A stretch of DNA of 64,000 nucleotides from Entoloma clypeatum (Eukaryota; Basidiomycota; Agaricomycetes; Agaricales; Entolomataceae), in NCBI GenBank assembly GCA_963565915.1, contig OY751491.1, positions 2,232,001-2,296,000 of the forward strand. The letters are read 5' to 3'. The position numbers and the translations under genes were made by a program. Under the pieces are notes generated by a model. It ran no database searches, was not told the origin of the DNA, and saw only the letters and a program-made list of their open reading frames with translations. Positions within the stretch are counted from its first letter, which is position 1; each line of letters begins with the position of its first letter. Below, piece after piece: positions 34,758-45,277 of this stretch.

Positions 34758-36375
34758 CAGTGCCTCACAAAACTGATTCAATGTTTGTTGCTTTTTGAAT
34801 ACCTTCAAGATAACTCTGCAAAGAATACCAATTGAATTAAACCTTTGGTATATAATTGAAAGCCCTACTTCAGGGCTTTCAGAATATAAAGGAATCATAT
34901 GATTTAGATCAGAATCCATGGAGATATGATTAAATTAAATCAGCAACTCATTGAATCAGTTTTGTGAGTACCTATGGCAATTATCAGAATCAAATGCTTC
35001 ACTGGTTGTATGGTAACCAGTTGTCATGACTTACTGATGGAACTTGAATAGAACCCTGATGGGTTGTCAAGAAAAGTTGTATAAGAAGAATCCAACCTCA
35101 ACAGCCTCCATAATTAATCATGTGCCCTATCTCCTCTTCCCACAAGGAAAACATTCTTTCTCTGGCCTCCAATGATCACTCCACTTGTCATATTGCCTCT
35201 AACCTGGGTGTCAGCCAACCAACTGTCTCCAGAGTGCTTCAGAATCTTCTTCCTCATCGCAATCTCTCTTCTGGTGGTCATCCATCCAAGCTTTCTCCCA
35301 CCAACACACGAAACATACTTTCACAAATCACCTCAGGGAGAGCCTGCAATGCTGTGCAGGCTACCAAACACATCAACACTGTCATCTCCAATCCTGTCTC
35401 CCCAGAAACTGTGAGAAGGGTTCTCAGAAAACATGAATTCAAGGCTGTAACAAAGAAGAAAAGACCTTTCTTAAAGGCCATACATCAGAAGAGGCGGTTG
35501 GCATTTGCTATGAAGCACAGGGAATGGACAGTGGAGGACTGGAAGAGGGTCATTTGGTCAGATGAGACCAAAATCAACAGGTTTGGGTCAGATGGCAAGG
35601 AATGGGTCTGGAAAAAGAAGGGTGAGGGGCTTATTGAAAGAGAGGTTCAGGGCACAGTCAAGTTTGGGGGAGGAAATATTATAGTTTGGGATTGTATGGG
35701 TTGGGAAGGTGTGGGGAGACTTGCAGAGGTTGAGGGGAGGATGGATGCTGATCAGTATGTGTCCATTTTGGAGGACAATTTGCTGCCCAGCATGGAGGAG
35801 AGTGGAATCTCTGAAGAGGAGATCATTTTTCAGCAGGACAATGACCCCAAGCACACCTCCAAGAAGGCCAAAAAATGGATGGACAGCAAGAATATTGCTC
35901 TGCTGGATTGGCCTGCACAGTTCCCAGACCTCAATCCTATTGAACACCTCTGGGTTCATATTAAAAGGAAGTTGAATGAATATCCAACACCACCCAAGGG
36001 AGTCTGGGAGATTTGGGACAGAGCAGCAGAGGTGTGGAATAATATAGAGCCAGAAGTGTGTCAAAACCTGATAGAAAGTATGCCAAGAAGGGTAGAGGCA
36101 GTAATCAAAGCTAAGGGGGTAATACCAAGTACTAAAGTATAAAATACTGTATTTATTGTACATACTCACAAAACTGATTCAATGAGTCCCTGGAGTAATT
36201 TGATCATATATTGATCACTTTTTATGGGAATTACATAATTATTGCAGATTCCGAGAGTCCTGAAGCAGGGCTTTTAACCAGGTACCAATACCTTCTTTTG
36301 ATTGGCATTATTTGCAAAGTTATTTTGAAGGTATTCACAGAGTAGCAAACATTGAATCAGTTTTGTGAGGCACTG
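34758..36375 (+). mobile_element. Tc1/mariner transposon, copy 1
   Basis: Ends CAGTGCCTCACAAAACTGAT and its inverted copy, flanked by TA (34756-34757, 36376-36377). About 200 bp inside each end a second, inverted copy of CTCACAAAACTGATTCAATG occurs (about 34951-34970 and 36166-36185). Total 1618 bp, with one uninterrupted transposase ORF. Nearly identical to the inverted copy at 41642-43260. Confidence 0.95.
35120..36142 (+). CDS. Tc1-type transposase (DD34E), intact
   Basis: 340 aa from ATG 35120. N-terminal helix-turn-helix (NILSLASNDHSTCHIASNLG, VSQPTVSRVLQNLL), a second DNA-binding helical region to about residue 110, then the DDE domain: first Asp in VIWSDETKINRFGSDGKEWV, second Asp in IFQQDNDPKHTS, and Glu 35 residues on in FPDLNPIEHLW, i.e. 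DD34E. Length and spacing are typical of Tc1. The transposase binds the terminal repeats and moves the element by cut and paste into TA. One possible defect against copy 2: IIVWDCMGW here versus IMVWGCMGW there. No intron, no stop, no frameshift. Confidence 0.95.
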   Translation: MCPISSSHKENILSLASNDHSTCHIASNLGVSQPTVSRVLQNLLPHRNLSSGGHPSKLSPTNTRNILSQITSGRACNAVQATKHINTVISNPVSPETVRRVLRKHEFKAVTKKKRPFLKAIHQKRRLAFAMKHREWTVEDWKRVIWSDETKINRFGSDGKEWVWKKKGEGLIEREVQGTVKFGGGNIIVWDCMGWEGVGRLAEVEGRMDADQYVSILEDNLLPSMEESGISEEEIIFQQDNDPKHTSKKAKKWMDSKNIALLDWPAQFPDLNPIEHLWVHIKRKLNEYPTPPKGVWEIWDRAAEVWNNIEPEVCQNLIESMPRRVEAVIKAKGVIPSTKV

Positions 36376-36377
36376 TA

Positions 36378-36735
36378 TCTCTCACATGTTCACAGCTCAA
36401 AATCAGATGTGGTCGATCTCAACTCTTATTACATCAGTCCCAGCACCCAACGTGTCATGTCCACTACCCTCCAGAACAGTATTATCATTGATCAGCACGA
36501 CACCAGCCTGACTACAGTCTTGGGTGTCCCAAATCTCGCACCAAACGCTGAGGTCGATCTTGATTGATAAGACGCTGGCAATCGAGCTCGACGTTGGTTG
36601 TATGATGGTCAGCATATATACACAACACAACCTTTCTGCTTTTGGTTCTGGCATTGATGTCTTCCGGACCAATGGGACCTGGAGGAAATACACTGGGCCA
36701 GACTACATGGTCGATGTGTTGACAAATTCTACAGA
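36378..36735. other. Unassigned single-copy-like stretch
   Basis: Open plus-strand pieces (for example DKTLAIELDVGCMMVSIYTQ) look partly protein-like, but no family or exon chain is recognised. It continues the sequence left of the Tc1 element. Confidence 0.35.
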
Positions 36736-36739
36736 CCAA

Positions 36740-37151
36740 AGGCCATTGGACGTGAGTGGGGGCCGTTCGGCATGAGAGTGGGCCATTGGAGGCCGTTGGG
36801 CTTGAGAGATGGGCTTGGGACACCATTGGGGGTCATAGGAGGGCGTTGGATGTGAGTGAGGGCCCTTTAGCGGGAGAGGAGGCGTTGGGCATGAGAAGGG
36901 GCCATTTGGCACAAAGGGAGGCCGTTGGGCACGAGTTGGGGTTGTTGGGCGCTAGAGGGGGCCGTTCAGTGCGAGAGAAGGCCGTTGGGCCCAAGTGGGG
37001 GCCATTGGGCGCAAGTGAGGGCTGTTGGGCTCTAGACGGGGGCGTTGGGCATGAGGGAGGGCCATTCAGCACGAAGGGAGGCCATTGGTCATGAGTTGGG
37101 GTCATTGGGCGCGAGTGGGGGCTGTTGGGCGTGAACCGAGGACGTTGGAGG
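36740..37151. repeat. 20-bp minisatellite, left of Gypsy-type remnant
   Basis: Reverse-complement version of the array at 22 kb: units such as GGCCGTTGGGCATGAGTGGG. It is interrupted by the element at 37152-40649 and resumes at 40650. Confidence 0.85.
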
Positions 37152-37159
37152 TGTAAGGG

Positions 37160-39300
37160 CGACCTTATGATCCAACAACTCTTCCACCGTCTTCTCCGCT
37201 CCTTCAAGGAAGTGTTGCCATCCCTCCAGCACGCGGATTACAGCCAGCATCTCCTTGTCGTGAATTTCATAGTTGTGTTCCACTGGGCTAAGGCTTTTGG
37301 AATAAAACACGACAGGGTGCCACTTACCGTCCTCCGATGTTTGGGACAGTACCGCTCCAGTCGCAAAGTCGGAGCTATCTGCTTCAACTTGCCACTCCTT
37401 GCTGTGGTCGGGGAGGACAAGTATCAGAACAGAGGTGATCCTCTGCTTCAGACCTCTGAAGGCCCCCACTTCCTTGTTGCCCCAGGACCATACACAGCCC
37501 TTGGTTGTGAGTCAGAACAGAGGACGCGCGATGTCGGAGAACCCTTGGATGAAATGACAATGGAAGTTAGTGAATCCAAGGAAGGACTGTACCTCCCGTA
37601 CATTAGTCGGAGTTGGCCACTCTGACACTCCGGCGACCTTGACAGGGTCCATTTCCATACGTCCTTTCTCCAAGGTATTCAATCTGTGTCTGTTCGAATT
37701 CACACTGCTCCGGTTTGATATACAATCTGTGTTGTCAGAGCCGCTCTAATACTATGCGTGTGATCCTCCGGTGCTCCGACAGGTCCGACGTAAAGATGAG
37801 AATATTGTCAAGGTAAACACATATGCCACCTTCAGTAATGAGATCTTGTAGGATATCGTTCATCATAGTCTGAAAGATTGAAGGGCTATTAGTGAGTCTG
37901 AAGAACATTATGAGGGGTTCGAAGAGTCCCCAATTTGTCCGAAAGGCCGCTTTCCATTCATCTCCGGGCTTGATTCGGACATTATTGTAGCCCCATCAGA
38001 TATCGAGCTTGGTGAAAGTATTGAGCGTTCTGGAGTTTGTTGACTAGTTCGGAGATGAGTGGAAGAGGGTACTTGTTTTTGATAGTCTTGGAATTGAGCA
38101 ATCAATAATCCTGAACGAGTCGGAGGGAACTGTCCTTCTTCTTGATGACAAAGACCAGAGAGGCCATTGGAGATTTTGAAGGTCAGATCTGACCAGTGGC
38201 CAGACTTTCTTCCAAAAATGCATCAAGTTCCTTCTGTTCCTTCGGAGTGAGTGGATACACCTTGCAACCTGTCAGAGTTGTGTTGGGGATCAGCTCAATG
38301 GCATGGTCCCATACGTGTTCCTCTGGCAGATTGTCGAAGGAGGTCTTGGAAAATACATCTTCAAAATCATGTAAGTGATTAGGTACGGAATCACAAAAAG
38401 ACTTGGGTTTTTGATTTTGGAGGAACACCTCCGATAGGCACTGCAAGGTAGTTGACAATGCTCGGACAAATTCCAACGTCGGAGGTAGGGCTCCAATGAA
38501 GAGGCGATCTCCCTCTTCAAACTCATCTTCCTCCTCCACATCGTCTTCCAATGGCTCATCCAATGATTGTTCTTCATCCTCGCTTACATCTTCCACCCAA
38601 GGGCCTCGCGGGGCTTCCTCTGCTAATCCAGCATCTGGCGTCGGACCCATCTGACAAGTGCAGATGCGTGCCTGCTTGAATTTGCAGACCTTCCGCTCCT
38701 GAGTGGCCTCCTGATGGCAATTCCAACAACGAGCCAGACATCGACTCATTTTCACCTCCCCAGAGGTCCAATCTATCTCGGGATTGTGCTCCTTGAGCCA
38801 AGTGAATCCAAGTAAAATATCCTGCTTTCCCAGTCCAGTTACTGCAAGCTGGGTCCGCTCCGTGTGATCCTGATATCGGAGTTTAACATCCAGGACCTCC
38901 GATATTGCTCAAAGCGTCATTTGGAGTACCGTCGACATTGTAGACAGGGATTGCACATTGTAGCCTTTGGGTACTGAGTCGATGTTTCTCTACCAGGGAG
39001 TGGTCAATGAAGGAGCCAGTCACTCCACTATCAAGGAGAGCCTTTTGTGAAAGGGTATCCTTGGTATCTGTTGTCTCCAGAACAACATCTAGTTCAATAG
39101 CATTGTCGGAGCCGTCGGAGGCCAGGATGTATTTTTTCAGAAGTCATTGTTCCCATTTCCAGAGTCAGTGTCGGACAACTTTCAGAGTTGGGGTAGGTGT
39201 GACTGAGGGTTCATTCTGCGCCAAGTCATAGGGAGAAGAAGTAAAATCTGATTCATCTATAGACAAGGAAGCATAACGATTGCTAGTGGACAACGAGGAC
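37160..39300 (-). pseudogene. Gypsy-type protease-RT-RNase H, disrupted
   Basis: Protease with ALLDSGVTGSFIDHSLVEKH (about 39000-39060). A linker with an acidic stretch (EDVSEDEEQSLDEPLEDDVE) leads to RT: HAIELIPNTTLTGCKVYPLT, ESLATGQI then TGA (38181-38183) where the family has Arg, [40 protein letters not shown] and ICVYLDNILIF at about 37790-37830. The catalytic YLDD is YLDN here. RT thumb: [20 protein letters not shown]. RNase H: VEADSSDFATGAVLSQTSED and YSKSLSPVEHNYEIHDKEML, ending in EELLDHK at the element border. Several further stops and shifts are present. Confidence 0.85.
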
Positions 39301-39307
39301 ACACCAT

Positions 39308-40584
39308 TCACTCATTGTTGGGGGGAAAAACCTCTTGTTTGTCTTCCGCTTGCTCCGACATTCTGGCAATATCGGAGGTAGATGCCACTGCATCTTTAGC
39401 GGCTAGTTGGTCCATCATGTACTCCTCCTGTTCATCCGACATCATGAATTGGACGTCGAATCGGAGTGGACACTCGCGACTGAAATGACCAGTTTTACCA
39501 CATCTGAAGCATACATTGGCGTTCTTATTCCTGACATGATGAAAGGTTGGGGAAATACAGATCCTGCTGCTGCCTTTGGTGCGGTTGGAGCAGTGTGGAA
39601 AGGGTTTGGGCATGTCGGAACTGTGGACTTGAAAGCTTTACTGGTGATTCAATTATTGTTGTTGACTCGTGTGGCTGCATACGAGGCATCCGGGTTGTCA
39701 TCCACGGGTCGTCTGAAAGTTAGTGTAGCAATTTCGGATTGGATGTCGGATCGGAGGCCATGTCGGAACTTGAGTACTATGTTCGTTCCTTCGGTGTACC
39801 CAGCCTTTTCGACATAATCTTTGAAGTCGTCAATATAAGCCTCCACATCTCGACTATCTTGGTAATAGGCTTCTCCCTCAAGAATGAGCCGTGTGTCTTG
39901 TTCTTCATTTTTCAGAGTGAACTCCGTGATGAACACGGTTCGGAACTGCACCCAGGTCTGGTGGCACAGAGCTCCAGTCCGATGCTCTTGTCGGATGACA
40001 CAGTCGGCGAAGCACGCAGTGCGTCCACTCTTCATGAAGGAAAGTGCCCAATAGATCCTAGCATGATTGTCTGCAAACTGTTCTGAAACCAGTCCCATAT
40101 ACAGTTTGCAAGAATTAAGAAAAGTCCAACCAGTGGTACGTGCTCCGTCGAAGTCTGACAGAGTTGCGTGTTTGGCTTGATGCACACCTGGATTGGCAGG
40201 TGCAATCGGGGCTGGCGGAAAGGCTGGAACTGGGGCCTCCGCTAGAGAGGGAATTGGGTTGGGGTTGGGAATGGGAACAGGTGGAATAGCAGTGCGGATA
40301 AGTTGTTCAAGTTGAGCGGTAATGTTGGTGAGGGTTTGGTGGTGTTCCTGAAACTTGTGTTCAAGTGCAGCAAGATGTTTGGGGTCGTCCATTTCTATGT
40401 GCGATACGGAGTCACCAGATACAGAGTGGTAGGCGGAATGGTGGGAAGAGGGATTGGAAGGGGTGTTGGATGTACCGGAATCGGAGGAGGGCGGACTTGA
40501 GTCCGTGTCGTCGAGGTGTTGAAAGATAGATGGAAACAAAAGGAAACGTAAAGTATAGTAATATAAATAATAGACGTACCACAA
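39308..40584 (-). pseudogene. Gypsy-type gag with CCHC zinc knuckle
   Basis: Minus strand: acidic Ser/Pro-rich N-terminus (LDDTDSSPPSSDSGTSNTPS), a helical segment (HLAALEHKFQEHHQTLTNIT), a Pro-rich stretch and the Gag core (GWTFLNSCKLYMGLVSEQFA, FITEFTLKNEEQDTRLILEG, YIDDFKDYVEKAGYTEG). A stop near 39649 separates this from the nucleocapsid knuckle CFRCGKTGHFSREC. A donor-like GTACGT at about 40578 suggests an intron in the 5' leader. The Gag core is intact over about 250 codons. Confidence 0.85.
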
Positions 40585-40649
40585 TGGTTGGAGGGTCGGA
40601 GGACGGGTCGGAGGTGTCAGACTGAGGAAATTGGATGGTTGCCCTTACA

Positions 40650-40880
40650 GGAGGTTGTTGGGCATGAGTTGGGGTTGTTGGATGCTAGAGGGGGCCGTTG
40701 GGCACGAGAGTGGGCTGTTGGGTGCGAAGGGAGGCTGTTGGTCATGAGTTGGGGTCGTTGGGCCCTAGAGGAGGGCATTGGGCATGAGGAGGGGCCATTG
40801 GGCATTAGAGAGGCCATTGGGCACTTAAGGCAGCTGTTGGGCATGAGTGGTGGCCATTGGGCACAGATGGTGGCCGGAGG
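40650..40880. repeat. 20-bp minisatellite, right of Gypsy-type remnant
   Basis: Units such as GTTGTTGGGCATGAGTTGGG, the continuation of the array at 36740-37151. Confidence 0.82.
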
Positions 40881-41099
40881 TGGGGGAAAACAAGAGTGTG
40901 GGAAGCTTTGGCTGGTGTTGAGTGTTTGAATTTCGGCAATTGCCAAGTGATGCGTGTTGTTGAAAATCACGCCTCGATGTCCAAACTGTGGCACCAAAAG
41001 CACCAAAAATAGTCCTTAAGTTATATAGAGATACTTAGAAGCTAATATTAAGTAAATATAAAGAGTTAGATACATGAGCTTTGTATGGTAGAAAGTCTG

Positions 41100-41545
41100 T
41101 ACACCACAATGATGCATCAAAATACAATGTAAATTATGATCAACAGTGCATCATGGGTTTTCTCAAACACAAAAACCAGCATTTTCTTACTTCCTCCTTT
41201 CCACAAGCACTTTCAACTACCTGTAATATATATATACTATTGCACCATTGTATGTAAACCTATTGAGACCATTCAAATAAGTTTCAAGGACTTAACAATG
41301 TGAATATGAGCAAAATAATTCGAAAATTTGACCAAAATTTTTTATTTCAGCTTTGGATTCTCCACATTCAGGGGATCCCATCACACATTGGTTTTTCAAA
41401 TTGGGTTCATTCCTTGCGGAGATATAGCACTTTTTCTGAAATCTGCACATTTCATTATTTCTATCTTATCTGGACTTCTAAAAATTATACACAGTGTGTC
41501 AGAATGTAAATACATATCCCATATATAGTTCTATTACTTCAAACT
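41100..41545. repeat. Dispersed AT-rich repeat shared with 33480-33900
   Basis: About 430 bp align in the same orientation with the interior of the hAT-like element at 33131-34146, including GCTTTGGATTCTCCACATTC and TTATCTGGACTTCTAAAAAT. The hAT ends themselves are absent here, so this is either an internal module or a separate element. The 40881-41099 part holds nothing I recognise. Confidence 0.8.
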
Positions 41546-41641
41546 ATCATTAGATCATGAGAAAGGCACCGCATGCACCTGCACAATGTTAAGTAGGTGA
41601 AACGTCGGAGCTTCATTGGAGTCCGTCGGAGGTCGGACATA

Positions 41642-43260
41642 CAGTGCCTCACAAAACTGATTCAATGTTTGCTACTTTGTGAATACCTTCAAAATAACTT
41701 TGCAAATAATGCCAATCAAAAGAAGGTATTGGTACCTGGTTAAAAGCCCTGCTTCAGGACTCTCGGAATCTGCAACAATTATGTAATTCCCATAAGAAAT
41801 GATCAATATATGATCAAATTACTCCAGGGACTCATTGAATCAGTTTTGTGAGTATGTACAATAAATACAGTATTTTATACTTTAGTACTTGGTATTACCC
41901 CCCTTAGCTTTGATTACTGCCTCTACCCTTCTTGGCATACTTTCTATCAGATTTTGACACACTTCTGGCTCTATATTATTCCACACCTCTGCTGCTCTGT
42001 CCCAAATCTCCCAGACTCCCTTGGGTGGTGTTGGATATTCATTCAACTTCCTTTTAATATGAACCCAGAGGTGTTCAATAGGATTGAGGTCTGGGAACTG
42101 TGCAGGCCAATCCAGCAGAGCAATATTCTTGCTGTCCATCCATTTTTTGGCCTTCTTGGAGGTGTGCTTGGGGTCATTGTCCTGCTGAAAAATGATCTCC
42201 TCTTCAGAGATTCCACTCTCCTCCATGCTGGGCAGCAAATTGTCCTCCAAAATGGACACATACTGATCAGCATCCATCCTCCCCTCAACCTCTGCAAGTC
42301 TCCCCACACCTTCCCAACCCATACAACCCCAAACCATAATATTTCCTCCTCCAAACTTGACTGTGCCCTGAACCTCTCTTTCAATAAGCCCCTCACCCTT
42401 CTTTTTCCAGACCCATTCCTTGCCATCTGACCCAAACCTGTTGATTTTGGTCTCATCTGACCAAATGACCCTCTTCCAGTCCTCCACTGTCCATTCCCTG
42501 TGCTTCATAGCAAATGCCAACCGCCTCTTCCGATGTATGGCCTTTAAGAAAGGTCTTTTTTTCTTTGTTACAGCCTTGAATTTATGTTTTCTGAGAACCC
42601 TTCTCACAGTTTCTGGGGAGACAGGATTGGAGATGACAGTGTTGATGTGTTTGGTAGCCTGCACAGCATTGGAGGCTCTCCCTGAGGTGATTTGTAAAAG
42701 TATGTTTCGTGTGTTGGTGGGAGAAAGCTTGGATGGACGACCACCAGAAGAGAGATTGCGATGAGGAAGAAGATTCTGAAGCACTCTGGAGACAGTTGGT
42801 TGGCTGACACCCAGGTTAGAGGCAATATGACGAGCGGAGTGACCATTGGAGGCCAGAGAAAGAATGTTTTCATTGTGGGAAGAGGAGATAGGGCACATGA
42901 TTAATTATGGAGGCTGTTGAGGTTGGATTCTTCTTATACAACTTTCCTTGACAACCCATCAGGGTTCTATTCAAGTTCCATCAGTAAGTCATGACAACTG
43001 GTTACCATACAACCAGTGAAGCATTTGATTCTGATAATTGCCATAGATACTCACAAAACTGATTCAATGAGTTGCTGATTTAATTTAATCATATCTGCAT
43101 GGATTCTGATCTAAATCATATGATTCCTTTATATTCTGAAAGCCCTGAAGTAGGGCTTTCAATTATATACCAAAGGTTTAATTCAATTGGTATTCTTTGC
43201 AGAGTTATCTTGAAGGTATTCAAAAAGCAACAAACATTGAATCAGTTTTGTGAGGCACTG
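41642..43260 (-). mobile_element. Tc1/mariner transposon, copy 2 (inverted)
   Basis: Same ends and subterminal inverted motifs as copy 1, flanked by TA (41640-41641, 43261-43262); 1619 bp, in opposite orientation. The two copies enclose the Gypsy-type remnant and its minisatellite. Confidence 0.95.
41882..42898 (-). CDS. Tc1-type transposase (DD34E), intact, copy 2
   Basis: 338 aa from ATG 42898 to the stop at 41882. HTH region NILSLASNGHSARHIASNLG and the same DD34E triad (VIWSDETKINRF, FQQDNDPKHTS, FPDLNPIEHLW) as copy 1, differing from it by only about a dozen residues. The C-terminus reads KAKGGNTKY instead of KAKGVIPSTKV, through a small change near the end that leaves the catalytic domain untouched. 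With GNIMVWGCMGW it has the residue expected in the family at a position where copy 1 has Asp, so this copy is the better candidate for activity. Confidence 0.95.
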   Translation of the reverse strand: MCPISSSHNENILSLASNGHSARHIASNLGVSQPTVSRVLQNLLPHRNLSSGGRPSKLSPTNTRNILLQITSGRASNAVQATKHINTVISNPVSPETVRRVLRKHKFKAVTKKKRPFLKAIHRKRRLAFAMKHREWTVEDWKRVIWSDETKINRFGSDGKEWVWKKKGEGLIEREVQGTVKFGGGNIMVWGCMGWEGVGRLAEVEGRMDADQYVSILEDNLLPSMEESGISEEEIIFQQDNDPKHTSKKAKKWMDSKNIALLDWPAQFPDLNPIEHLWVHIKRKLNEYPTPPKGVWEIWDRAAEVWNNIEPEVCQNLIESMPRRVEAVIKAKGGNTKY

Positions 43261-43262
43261 TA

Positions 43263-44640
43263 GGACTGAGACTGGAGCAGAACTCTGGAAATGTGGAGGA
43301 ACAACGAAGGGGAGGGACGTGGCTTCAATGTATGTGTTGCGCCGCTGTTTGTTGGATAATGTTGAAGCAACGCTAAGTCAAACAACATCGCGAGCCCAAA
43401 CTTAGGAACGAAGTGGAAAAGTGGTAAGAGAACTGTATTGCCAAGAGACCCAGCAGGAATCTCAAGAGAACAAGCTATCAAATACAAGTGAAAGTACCCT
43501 ACTTATATATGTAAATACCATGAGGCTGTGTTGAGGCAGTGTCATGCTACGTGACTCTGGATCCTTCGCATCCTGCTGCGTTGTAATGATAAGATGTCCT
43601 CATGTACAACACGATGTAGATAAGATAAGATAAAGTGAAAAAGTGAAAATACGATCATAACAGATAAGGTGTCCCAATTTCAGGAGGTCAGAGGAGAGGT
43701 TGGAGGTGCGGAGGTCCTCAGAGAGATCTCGGTGAGGGACACACTGACATGGAAGTGGTCAGCGACATCGGAGTTGTGACTCAGACACAGTACTGAGCTT
43801 GTCAAAGGGTAACAATGGAGGAGGAGCAGAAGATGATGATGTTGTTAGTGTATTGTACCACAGCAAGGATCTCTGGTATGAACTGAGAGTAGAGAAGTGA
43901 ACTTGGTTGATATTCGAACTGAGGAACTACAGGTATGGTACGAGCTTAAATATTTAAATGTGATTACTTTACGGAGATGGTCGGAGTAGGTCCGGAGTTG
44001 TGGCGTAAGTTGCCAGCGACTGTATCGAACATCAGAGATGTCGGTCAATGGACCATGCGGAAAAGGTGATGCATAAGTAAACAGGAATATAGATATGAAA
44101 TGCATAAAGGCATGGAGTTATGAATATGAAATGCACAAAGGCATGGAGTTATGAATATGAAATGCACAATGGCAATGTGCGGAGATGTGGAGGTAACAGA
44201 TATCCAGAATATCAGAATTGATCGGAGATCATTGGAGTGGAATTGATCGGAATTGATCGGAGATGATCGGAGGTTGTTGGAGCCAGAATGGTATATAACA
44301 CGCCATGCATTTTGCGCATTTTTTACTATTATTTGGTCAGAGCACGGCACATCTATAACTTAAAGTCTGTGGCAAAGTTTCACAAAATAAATACATACTT
44401 GATGATATATAGTCCCCTCCTACCTAATTGATATAGTAGAAACCCTTACTTGTTCCTGTGTGGACATAATAAGCAGATGTGCGATGTTTTTGGGTATTTG
44501 TTTACATGTATTTGATACATTTGATGCTCGCATGATGTGTGTCATCCAACGTCGAAACGACGCATCCACCCATTGCTGACTCTGCAATGAGGGCACACAT
44601 GTCAAAAATCATGTGTTTGGATGGTTTAATCATATGTGAA
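43263..44640. other. Unassigned, short tandem repeats
   Basis: No gene recognised. A 31-bp unit starting TATGAAATGCA is repeated nearly three times at 44094-44175, and GAATTGATCGGA-type repeats occur at 44215-44270. The 43680-44300 part is rich in CGGAG, similar in style to the minus-strand Gypsy remnant and to 41600-41640, so it may belong to that family. Confidence 0.4.
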
Positions 44641-45277
44641 CCTATGTCAACAGCAAATTAACTAAGTAACATGGCTCTGGTGGACAATTTGTGATATTTG
44701 TATGGTTTAACTGAGTTTAACCAACAAATTAACCAAACCAATGAAAAATTAACTGGTTAATGATGCCCAGTCGAAATCAGGTCGGCTGGGATCGTGATTT
44801 TTCAGGGCTTTCATCAGGTTAAAATGGGATATTTGAGTTAACTGATAAACCATCCAACTTATTATGTTTGGGTGGGAATTATCTTGAAATCCAATCATTT
44901 TTCCCAGCCGATTCCCGCTCAGTAAGGGCTCAGTCCTGTTTCTCAACCAATCAGAACCGACTTGGAACCAAAAAACCCCCTGAGAAACCCTGATCAAACC
45001 CCTCGAGTTCCCTGATATGACCCACAAATGGTTCAACTTTTAGGGTTTGAGTGGGAACCATCAATTTTGCCATTTAAACCAACTCCAATCCACTCAGCCC
45101 TGAAAAAGCCCTGAAAAATCAGCGAAAAATCACAATCGCAGCCAACCCGATTTCCACTGGGAATGATGGTTTGGTCTGGTTTAGATTTTTTTCTGAAAAT
45201 TTCTTAACTGGTTAAGGTTTAGGTTAATGGATTTGGGGTCAATTAACCAAACCAAACCAAACTTTTGAACACTATCA
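44641..45277. other. AT-rich TTAACTGGTTAA-type sequence, probable transposon part
   Basis: Many GTTAACC/TTAACTGG motifs, as in the hAT-like element at 33131. The right border TTTTGAACACTA (about 45264-45275) is the inverse of TAGTGTTCAAAA, close to that element's TIR. I could not find the matching left end or a target duplication. Confidence 0.4.

Larger units (their letters stand above)
37152..40649 (-). mobile_element. Gypsy-type gag-pro-RT-RH element with TGTAAGGGC inverted ends
   Basis: Termini TGTAAGGGCGACC (37152-37164) and, inverted, TGTAAGGGCAACC (40637-40649), flanked by a perfect GGAGG duplication (37147-37151 and 40650-40654). Coding sense is minus: Gag, zinc knuckle, protease, RT, RNase H. 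The RNase H frame runs straight into the left terminus and no integrase and no long direct LTRs are seen. Length 3498 bp. It may be a retroelement that lost its LTRs and integrase, or a non-autonomous element that picked up retroelement genes. It sits in the same minisatellite family as the chromovirus. Confidence 0.65.

Noticed and set aside
35588..36169. 193-codon ORF antisense to the Tc1 transposase
   Set aside because: Shadow of the transposase gene; the same shadow appears at 41954-42430 in copy 2.
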